The position numbers and the translations under genes were made by a program. Positions 15,386-20,521 of a DNA stretch of 20,521 bases are shown here, piece by piece. A model generated the notes under the pieces. It worked only from the letters and a program-made list of their open reading frames with translations, searched no databases and was not told where the DNA came from. Positions within the stretch are counted from its first letter, which is position 1, and each line of letters starts with the position of its first letter. This stretch comes from Mangrovibacterium sp047972415 (GTDB lineage: Bacteria > Bacteroidota > Bacteroidia > Bacteroidales > Prolixibacteraceae): the NCBI GenBank assembly GCA_047972415.1, contig JBKEAN010000270.1:1-20521 (forward strand). Reading direction: 5' to 3'.

Positions 15386-17398
15386 TTACCTGATTCGTTT
15401 AAATGATTCTTTTTTCAATACCAAGGCTGTTCGCGCAGGCAAGTACAGGTTTAAATAGTGCTGACTGGTCATTCCGCCCGAAGGACGGGTGTAGTAGGTC
15501 AGCCCGTGTTCAATCCGGCCTTGTCCTCCAAAACGCTCCTCGTCCGTATCGAACAAAACGGCCCATTTTGATGCCTCCATTGGAATGCCGTAGCCTACAA
15601 ACGATTGGGTTGGGTTGAAGTTGAATACAACCAAAAAATCACCACGCTGAAAAGCCAGTATTTGGTCGGCTTTGTTATCGAAACGACGGTAAACTTCCGG
15701 TATTTCGAGCAAGCGGCTGGTCCGTATCCAGTCGATCAATTGTTTGTCGAAATCGGCCAGCCAGTGAAAGCGCAGCTCGGGGTTGTCGGCAATGCTCCAT
15801 AGTCGGCGGGCATGCTTGTACGACCAGTTGTTGCCCAATCGCGGGAAGTCGATCCACTCGGGGTGGCCAAATTCGTTGCCCATAAAGTTGAGGTAGGCAC
15901 CGCCAGCGCTCGAAGCTGTTGCCAGCCGTACCATTTTATGCAGGGCAATACCGCGGTCAACCGTCATGTTGGGTTGATCCTTGCGCATACTGAAATACAT
16001 TTCCTTGTCGATAAGGCGGAAAATGATGGTTTTGTCTCCCACCAAGGCCTGGTCGTGCGATTCGGCATAGCTTACCACTTTTTCGTCAAGCCGTTTCGAA
16101 GTCAACTCGTAAAAAATCTGTCCGACATCCCAGTCTTCATCGGCCACTTCTTTTATTAACTTAATCCAAAAGTCGGGAACCCCCATCGCCATACGGTAGT
16201 TGAACCCAAACCCGCCATCGCTCAACGTTGTTGCTAAGCCCGGTAAACCGCTCATCTCTTCAGCAATCGACAGGGCATAAGGGTTTATTTCGTGAATCAG
16301 CTTGTTGGCAAGGTAGAAATACGTGGTTGCCTCTATGTCAACATTGGCATTGAAATAGTCGTCGTAGCCGGTGAAAGCTTTGCCCAAACCGTGATCGAAA
16401 TAAAGCATACTGGTTACGCCGTCGAAGCGGAACCCGTCGAACTTATATTCTTCGAGCCAGTACCGGATATTGGAAAGTAAAAAATGAAGGACTTCATTTT
16501 TTCCATAGTTGAAACAGTAGGAGTCCCAAGCGGGATGCTCTCCCCTTGCTCCGCTGTGAAAATACTGGTAGCGGGTACCGTCGTAATTGCCCAAACCTTC
16601 ATTTTCGTTTTTCACGGCGTGCGAATGAACCAGATCGATGATGACGGCCAAACCCATTCCGTGGGCGGTATCAATCAGTGCTTTTAGTTCGTCGGGAGTT
16701 CCGAAACGCGACGAGGCTGCAAAAAAGTTCGACACATGGTAGCCAAAGCTGCCGTAGTACGGGTGCTCGGGAATAGCCATGAGCTGCACCGTGTTGTACC
16801 CTGCTGTTTTGATTCGGGGCAGAACCTTTTCGCGAAACTCGTTATAACTATGCACACATTCCTCTTCGCCGGCCATGCCTACGTGGCTTTCGTATATGAG
16901 CGGGGCCTCGCTCCCCCGGTTGAAGTTGGGGTGTTGCCATTGGTAGGGCTGTTCGGGGTTCCAAACCTGCGCGGTGAATATTTTTGTTGTTTCGTCCTGC
17001 ACGGCACGGTTTACCCAGGCAGGAATACGGGTTCCCTGGCCGCCAAGCCAATGGACCGAAAAGGCATACAAATCGCCATGTTTTAGTTGTGAGGCAGCGA
17101 GCTGAAGCTCCCAGTTCCCGTTTCCGACAGGTTGAAAGCGGTAGGCTTCGTTTTCCATCCACCCGTTACTTTCGCCAATCAGAAAAACCTGCGTGGCATT
17201 AGGAAGCCAGTCGCGAAGTATCCATCCGTTTTCGGTGCGGTGCAGGCCGTACCACAAATAGCCCGACGCAAAGCCCTTCAGGCTGCCACCGCCTGTCAGT
17301 TCTGTTTCTTTATTTAAAGCTGCCTGGTAGCGTTCAAGTATAATCGGGGCAAAATCGTTTAGCCAGGGATCGTTTTTTATGAGGTTGAGGGTGTTCAT
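15386..17398 (-). CDS. glgB: 1,4-alpha-glucan branching enzyme, GH13_8 (eukaryote-like) type
   Basis: This enzyme makes alpha-1,6 branches by cutting and transferring alpha-1,4-glucan chains. It has 670 residues, with an N-terminal helical part and CBM48-like domain (about 55-150, GWILRDWLPNATQVFLIGESN), a central GH13 barrel and a C-terminal beta domain. Catalytic residues are Asp326 (GFRFDGVTSMLY), Glu380 (IAEEMSGLPG) and Asp449 (AESHDQALVGD). The sequence YESHVGMAGEE and the overall layout fit subfamily GH13_8, the group of eukaryotic and Bacteroidota enzymes, rather than the common proteobacterial GH13_9. It is the first gene of the glycogen cluster. The 250-nt region upstream holds a candidate promoter and an 8-bp dyad. 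The ATG at 17398 gives a normal N-terminus. Confidence 0.93.
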   Translation of the reverse strand: MNTLNLIKNDPWLNDFAPIILERYQAALNKETELTGGGSLKGFASGYLWYGLHRTENGWILRDWLPNATQVFLIGESNGWMENEAYRFQPVGNGNWELQLAASQLKHGDLYAFSVHWLGGQGTRIPAWVNRAVQDETTKIFTAQVWNPEQPYQWQHPNFNRGSEAPLIYESHVGMAGEEECVHSYNEFREKVLPRIKTAGYNTVQLMAIPEHPYYGSFGYHVSNFFAASSRFGTPDELKALIDTAHGMGLAVIIDLVHSHAVKNENEGLGNYDGTRYQYFHSGARGEHPAWDSYCFNYGKNEVLHFLLSNIRYWLEEYKFDGFRFDGVTSMLYFDHGLGKAFTGYDDYFNANVDIEATTYFYLANKLIHEINPYALSIAEEMSGLPGLATTLSDGGFGFNYRMAMGVPDFWIKLIKEVADEDWDVGQIFYELTSKRLDEKVVSYAESHDQALVGDKTIIFRLIDKEMYFSMRKDQPNMTVDRGIALHKMVRLATASSAGGAYLNFMGNEFGHPEWIDFPRLGNNWSYKHARRLWSIADNPELRFHWLADFDKQLIDWIRTSRLLEIPEVYRRFDNKADQILAFQRGDFLVVFNFNPTQSFVGYGIPMEASKWAVLFDTDEERFGGQGRIEHGLTYYTRPSGGMTSQHYLNLYLPARTALVLKKESFKRIR

Positions 17399-17415
17399 CA
17401 GTTAGCCATTTTCTC

Positions 17416-17444
17416 TAAAGATAAAAATTTAGCTCGATGGACAA
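17416..17444 (-). promoter_or_regulatory. Candidate promoter of the glycogen cluster
   Basis: On the minus strand TTG (CAA at 17442-17444) and TATCTTTA (TAAAGATA at 17416-17423) are 18 nt apart, close to the -33/-7 pattern with one mismatch in the last -7 base. It would give a very short leader of about 10 nt before the glgB ATG, which lowers confidence. Confidence 0.35.
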
Positions 17445-17494
17445 CCCGAAACGATATGCTTTTAAAATAGATTTTACAACACGTTCATATTTTG

Positions 17495-17518
17495 TTCAGA
17501 TTGGGCCATAAATCTGAA
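17495..17518. promoter_or_regulatory. 8-bp-arm dyad upstream of glgB (operator-like)
   Basis: TTCAGATT (17495-17502) and AATCTGAA (17511-17518) are perfect reverse complements around an 8-nt centre. It lies about 100 nt upstream of the glgB start and 50 nt upstream of the candidate -33 element. No T-run follows on the minus strand, so an operator is more likely than a terminator for the nitroreductase gene, but this is inference. Confidence 0.4.
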
Positions 17519-17647
17519 AAAGTTGGGTGTTTATGCGGGTTTTCGGGGCTATGTGCAAGCCAACGCAGCAATAAGGCCAGTAATTGAGCTAATTTTCGGA
17601 TGCCTTGCCGCACTCGTTTTTATTTTTTTTTGAACCACGTGTCCGGG

Positions 17648-18253
17648 TTAGGAAAGCGTTTGAATGATTAAATCAGGAGAGAGGCGGGATTTTGGTTTGA
17701 GGGAAGGCTGATTAAAATCGTCATCAGCACGATAGCCCAGCGCAACGGCAAAGAGGGTTTTGTACCCAACTGTGTTCAAAATTTTGTCGTAAGCATTGGT
17801 GTCAATCCCTTCCATAGGGGTGGAGTCGATGCCCAACGAGGCGGCCGCGCCAAGGAAAAAGCCCAGCGACAGGTAAACCTGGTGCGCCAACCAAGCCTTA
17901 ATTTGCACTTCGCCCAGCGGTTTTACCCGGTTGTTGTAATAAGCGAGAGCGTGTTCGGGCAGGTTTTCGGCGATGTGCTTTTCAAAGAACGCAATATCGT
18001 CGGTAACGGCAAAAACCACCAGGCAAGTGGCATCTTTTATCTTCTCGGCATTGAACCATGAATTGCCTGCCAGTTCGGCCTTTAACCCTTGGTTGGTAAC
18101 AAAGCTAAAATGCCAGGGTTGGCTATTAATCGACGAAGGGCTCAGGCGTAAAACGGCCTTCAACTCGTTAATTAACGCTGACGGTACTCTTTTTTCGGGG
18201 TTGTACTTTTTGCAAGTATAGCGACTGTTTGCCAGTGTATTAAAACCTGTCAT
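17648..18253 (-). CDS. NAD(P)H-dependent FMN nitroreductase family protein (NfsB-like)
   Basis: This flavoenzyme has 201 residues and likely reduces nitroaromatics, quinones or related electrophiles with NAD(P)H in the cytosol. Family signs are the N-terminal NSRYTCKKYNPEKRVP (FMN-binding Arg), the PSSINSQPWHF segment (38-48) and the C-terminal LFAVALGYRADDDFN. The central AHQVYLSLGFFLGAAASLGIDSTPMEGID segment is the usual helix and loop of the oxygen-insensitive NfsB branch. It follows the small HTH gene by 36 nt on the same strand, so the pair is probably cotranscribed and possibly regulated by that protein. No clear terminator was found before the glgB promoter region. The physiological substrate is unknown. 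Confidence 0.9.
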   Translation of the reverse strand: MTGFNTLANSRYTCKKYNPEKRVPSALINELKAVLRLSPSSINSQPWHFSFVTNQGLKAELAGNSWFNAEKIKDATCLVVFAVTDDIAFFEKHIAENLPEHALAYYNNRVKPLGEVQIKAWLAHQVYLSLGFFLGAAASLGIDSTPMEGIDTNAYDKILNTVGYKTLFAVALGYRADDDFNQPSLKPKSRLSPDLIIQTLS

Positions 18254-18289
18254 AATGGTGTGTTTTGGTTGGACGATGTCTAAAAATGA

Positions 18290-18640
18290 CTACTTCTCCA
18301 GCTCGTTTTTTATCAGTGTTTCAATGTTGGCGAGCTTATCAATGGGCACCGAACTAAGTAACTGTAGCAGTTGGCTGTCCGACCCGGCACGGATGAGCGG
18401 CGCCAGCGGATGCTTGCTGTTTCCCTTGTCGGCCGGGCCGGGAACCCACTCCAGCAAGTCGTTGGGGGTACACTGAAAAAGCGTGCATAACCGTTCGAGG
18501 TCGATTAAATTGAATTGCTTTTTCCGGTTATTGGCAAGGCGGGTGGCAAAATTGTCGGAATAACCGGCTTTAACCAGGTAGCGGAACGGCTTATCAATTC
18601 CACGGGCCTTAAAAATGCGGGTAAAGTTGAAGGTGAGCAT
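18290..18640 (-). CDS. Small Cro/C1-type helix-turn-helix regulator
   Basis: This protein has 116 residues. Residues about 5-68 look like a divergent Cro/C1 (HTH_26-like) domain: FRYLVKAGYSDNFATRLANN is the helix-turn-helix region, and LIDLERLCTLFQCTPNDLLEWVP is the typical helix 4-5 end that states the domain boundary. The remaining 45 residues form a helical tail (QLLQLLSSVPIDKLANIETLIKNELEK) that may mediate dimerisation. It is followed 36 nt later by the nitroreductase gene. Its upstream region is unusual: a large dyad at 18675-18721 and a long 21-bp-phased A-rich array, so self-regulation through this DNA is a fair inference. The ligand or signal, if any, is unknown. Confidence 0.82.
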   Translation of the reverse strand: MLTFNFTRIFKARGIDKPFRYLVKAGYSDNFATRLANNRKKQFNLIDLERLCTLFQCTPNDLLEWVPGPADKGNSKHPLAPLIRAGSDSQLLQLLSSVPIDKLANIETLIKNELEK

Positions 18641-18674
18641 CGTTAACGGCTTTGTTTTAGGTGTATGCTTTCTC

Positions 18675-18721
18675 GGTTGTTAAAATTAATGGTTTTAATT
18701 GAAAAATTAACCATAACAACC
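18675..18721. promoter_or_regulatory. Large nested dyad upstream of the small HTH gene (operator candidate)
   Basis: Outer arms GGTTGTTA (18675-18682) and TAACAACC (18714-18721) are perfect reverse complements. Inside them ATGGTT (18689-18694) pairs with AACCAT (18709-18714), and TTAATT with AATTAA closer to the centre. The dyad centre is near 18698, about 58 nt upstream of the HTH start codon, a suitable place for an autoregulatory operator or a leader hairpin. Confidence 0.5.
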
Positions 18722-18968
18722 AAAAAAAAACTATTCAAATTGACTTCACTACCGGTATATTCCAAAAATAAATAGTTTATATTGCTAGTTAACTCTTATT
18801 TATTTCGAAAAATAGAGTGAAAATTGAAAATAAAACCACCTTTATTGAATAAATAGTCGTTTGTATTGAAAAATAACATATATCAATCCAAAATATACAT
18901 TGCACTATCGAAATAAAAAGTGTTTGTTTTGGCGTACAAGTTTGTTGTTTGCCAAATAAACGTGCCCA
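18675..18968. repeat. Degenerate 21-bp-phased A-tract array, about 14 units
   Basis: Aligned on the S of the motif WATYSAAAAATAAA (Y is C or T, S is G or C), units occur with this base at 18679, 18701, 18721, 18742, 18763, 18784, 18807, 18826, 18847, 18868, 18889, 18910, 18931 and about 18953. Steps are 21 bp, with local shifts of 1-2 bp. The best units are ATTCCAAAAATAAATAG (18759), TTTCGAAAAATAGAG (18803), TATTGAATAAATAGT (18843), TATTGAAAAATAAC (18864) and TATCGAAATAAAAAGT (18906). Units at 18738, 18780 and 18927 keep only the TTG part. The rest of each unit varies. The period equals two helical turns, so the A-tracts lie on one face of the DNA. Confidence 0.6.
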
Positions 18969-18974
18969 AAACGA

Positions 18975-19000
18975 AAAAAGCCCCGCACCTGGGGCTTTTT
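18975..19000 (-). terminator. Bidirectional Rho-independent terminator after the GH127 gene
   Basis: A perfect 10-bp stem, AAAAAGCCCC (18975-18984) and GGGGCTTTTT (18991-19000), encloses a 6-nt loop, with a T-run on either strand. It lies 23 nt after the GH127 stop on the minus strand and insulates the HTH/nitroreductase unit from that gene. Confidence 0.9.
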
Positions 19001-19023
19001 ATACTGGTACTGTGTAAACTATT

Positions 19024-20521
19024 TTAGTAGCTGGGGAGCCAAACCTTCATTTTATTGGCGCCACGGTTGTCCCAAAGGTAATAGGGGATGGCCGTAAAGC
19101 TGCCGTTGGTGGCACTGGTGGCTTCAATTACTTCAATTCCGCCCAGCAAGTCGGGCTTAAAGAAATTATTGAACTGTGTTTCGGGGCTTACTGCCAGCTT
19201 ATCCACATCGGGGTTGTCCATCCCCTCAACACAATACACCATAGGGCCGCGCTCCAGGGCCACCAAGCCTTTGTTGGTTTGTACCTGCTCATTCGAGGCC
19301 ACTTTGTGTACATCCATCGGGAAGCTCAAGGCCACGACGTCGCCCGGTTTCCAATTGCGCGACAACTTGGCATAACCGTTTTCGGTGGTATAGTTGGTTT
19401 GTTGGCCATTAATGGTAATGGGCACCGGCACATCGGCCGCATTGGTGTAACGATACAGGTTGGAGGGCACGGGTTGGTTTCGCGCCCAGCCCGGTATGCG
19501 CACACAGAGGGTAAAATTGCTTTCGGTGGCGGGCGAAACGCTTATGCGCACCTCGCCACTCCAAGGGTAGTTGGTGGTTTGGCTTAGCACCACCGGGTTC
19601 CCTTCAGCCTGTACCTGGGTTTTACTTTGAATGAAGAGGTTAACGAAGAGCCGGCCGGCCGTGTGGGCGTAAATGTAGCCCGGCACCGAGGGCATGAAGC
19701 GGCACAGGTTGGTGGGGCAGCACGAACAGTCGAACCAGGGCTGACGGGTGAGTGTACCGGCGCGGTTAAAGCCGTAGTGCATGTCGCACTCCAACGGGTT
19801 GGGGTAAAAAAAGCTTTTACCGTCGGTACCCACGCCGGCCAACACGCCATTGTAGAGGCTACGCTCCAGCACATCCATGTATTTTGCGTGGCCATGTAAC
19901 AAAAACATGCGGTAGTTCCAGTAAACGTTGGCAATAGCGGCGCAGGTTTCGTTATAAGCGGTAAGGTTTGGCAGCTCATAGTTATCGCCAAAGGCTTCGC
20001 CGTCGTGGCGCGAGCCAATACCGCCGGTGAGGTACATTTTCTTGTCCACTATGTTGTTCCAAATGGCATCAACGGCCTGGGTATAGGCCGTATCGTTGTA
20101 AAGGGCGGCAATATCGGTCATCCCCGCGTACATGTAGGCCGCCCTCACGGCGTGGCCCACCGCCTCGGTTTGTTGCGTTACCGGCATATGGTCCTGGGTG
20201 TAGGGGCCATGCAGTTCGCGCAGGGTACTATTGCCGCGCACGTCCAAAAAATGGCGCGCCAACTTCAGATAATCATCGTTGCCTGTAATAAAATAGAGTT
20301 TAATGAGGCCTGTTTCTACAATTTGGTGGCCCGGAACGCGGTTGGGGTGCTCGGTATTGAAAACACGCACCAGCAAATCGGCATTGCGGGTGGCAATATC
20401 GAGCAGGTTTTTCTTCCCCGTGGCCAGGTAGTGCGCCGCAGCGGCTTCAAACAAGTGCCCACTGTTGTACAACTCGTGGCTACACTCCAGGTTTTCCCAC
20501 CTGGCGCCGGGCGGGCACCAG
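19024..20521 (-). CDS. GH127 (DUF1680) beta-L-arabinofuranosidase-like enzyme, N-terminal part outside window
   Basis: Glycoside hydrolase family 127 removes beta-L-arabinofuranose (and related sugars) from plant-type glycans using a Cys nucleophile held by a zinc site. About 498 C-terminal residues are visible. The frame is open to the right edge (RWENLECSHELYNSGHLFEAA), a typical internal GH127 segment, so the TTG at 20470-20472 is not the start. The zinc and catalytic residues are all present: Glu and Cys in YNETCA (19948-19950 and 19942-19944), and the Cys pair of DCSCCPTNLC (19717-19722), matching Glu338, Cys340, Cys417 and Cys418 of Bifidobacterium HypBA1. The C-terminal half is a beta-rich domain. 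A signal peptide would lie outside the window. It is followed by a strong terminator and is probably part of a separate polysaccharide-use locus to the right. Confidence 0.93.
   Translation of the reverse strand, partial: WCPPGARWENLECSHELYNSGHLFEAAAAHYLATGKKNLLDIATRNADLLVRVFNTEHPNRVPGHQIVETGLIKLYFITGNDDYLKLARHFLDVRGNSTLRELHGPYTQDHMPVTQQTEAVGHAVRAAYMYAGMTDIAALYNDTAYTQAVDAIWNNIVDKKMYLTGGIGSRHDGEAFGDNYELPNLTAYNETCAAIANVYWNYRMFLLHGHAKYMDVLERSLYNGVLAGVGTDGKSFFYPNPLECDMHYGFNRAGTLTRQPWFDCSCCPTNLCRFMPSVPGYIYAHTAGRLFVNLFIQSKTQVQAEGNPVVLSQTTNYPWSGEVRISVSPATESNFTLCVRIPGWARNQPVPSNLYRYTNAADVPVPITINGQQTNYTTENGYAKLSRNWKPGDVVALSFPMDVHKVASNEQVQTNKGLVALERGPMVYCVEGMDNPDVDKLAVSPETQFNNFFKPDLLGGIEVIEATSATNGSFTAIPYYLWDNRGANKMKVWLPSY

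Larger units (their letters stand above)
6887..17398 (-). other. Glycogen metabolism cluster, probable operon
   Basis: Six minus-strand genes run in the order branching enzyme, GSCFA protein, debranching enzyme, GT4 enzyme, GH57 enzyme and phosphorylase. The gaps are 37, 96, 32, 12 and 146 nt. The short gaps suggest cotranscription. The 96-nt gap has a candidate internal -7 box and the 146-nt gap a hairpin, so sub-transcripts are possible. The unit ends at the terminator 6832-6868. It has enzymes for elongation, branching, debranching and phosphorolysis, but no ADP-glucose pyrophosphorylase and no GT5 glycogen synthase. Confidence 0.75.
18641..19023. other. A/T-rich non-coding region upstream of the small HTH gene
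   Basis: This 383-nt gap holds no open frame that looks like a gene. From the HTH start outward it contains a 34-nt plain leader, the dyad 18675-18721, the 21-bp-phased array that fills 18675-18968 and the terminator 18975-19000. Base composition is far more A/T-rich than in the neighbouring genes. Confidence 0.8.

Noticed and set aside
17623..17631. T-run as a terminator between the nitroreductase and glgB genes
   Set aside because: The run is on the plus strand, where no gene ends, and no stable hairpin precedes it.
18675..18968. CRISPR array
   Set aside because: The units are degenerate and contiguous with a 21-bp period; there are no identical repeats separated by unique spacers and no cas genes.
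20470..20472. TTG as the start of the GH127 gene
   Set aside because: The frame continues to the window edge and encodes a conserved internal GH127 segment, so the gene is cut by the window and not started here.

Overview
The window looks like a chromosomal segment of a Bacteroidota bacterium. The gene set suggests Bacteroidia, perhaps the Marinilabiliales/Prolixibacteraceae, though this lower placement is inference. The evidence is the Bacteroidota-type glycogen gene order (GH57, GT4 and GH133 genes together), a GSCFA-domain protein, SufD/SufS of the SUF type, a GH127 enzyme, the absence of clear Shine-Dalgarno sequences, and several -7 boxes of the TAnnTTTG type.

Layout. Positions 1-2665 (+) hold the end of a suf cluster: sufD, cut by the left edge, then a terminator, then sufS. 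Positions 2820-4058 (+) encode a RhlE-like DEAD-box RNA helicase. Positions 4059-4425 form a convergent intergenic region with a 21-bp tandem repeat, a 15-bp-arm palindrome and a start-less reverse-strand open frame. Positions 4426-6678 (-) hold an XRE-cupin regulator followed closely by an acyl-CoA synthetase, under a good -33/-7 promoter. Positions 6887-17398 (-) form a roughly 10.5-kb glycogen cluster in the order branching enzyme, GSCFA protein, debranching enzyme, GT4 glycogen-synthase-like enzyme, GH57 enzyme and alpha-glucan phosphorylase, closed by a strong terminator. Positions 17648-18640 (-) hold a small HTH regulator and a nitroreductase. Positions 18641-19023 are non-coding and A/T-rich, with a degenerate array of about 14 units phased at 21 bp, then a perfect-stem terminator. 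Positions 19024-20521 (-) are the C-terminal part of a GH127 beta-L-arabinofuranosidase-like enzyme, cut by the right edge.

How the genes work together. The GT4 enzyme probably elongates alpha-1,4-glucan, GlgB branches it, phosphorylase and the GH133 enzyme degrade it, and the GH57 protein probably hydrolyses or rearranges it. The GSCFA hydrolase sits inside this cluster and is its unexplained member. No glgC and no GT5-type glgA is visible here. SufD and SufS belong to Fe-S cluster assembly.

The most unusual signal is the 21-bp-phased array at 18675-18968 upstream of the small HTH gene. Other points of interest are the 21-bp tandem repeat at 4256-4359, which reads as a charged heptad on the minus strand, and non-standard residues next to the catalytic Cys of SufS, in GH57 motif IV and in the GRD-like motif of the debranching enzyme. 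All family assignments come from reading motifs by eye; no database search was run.
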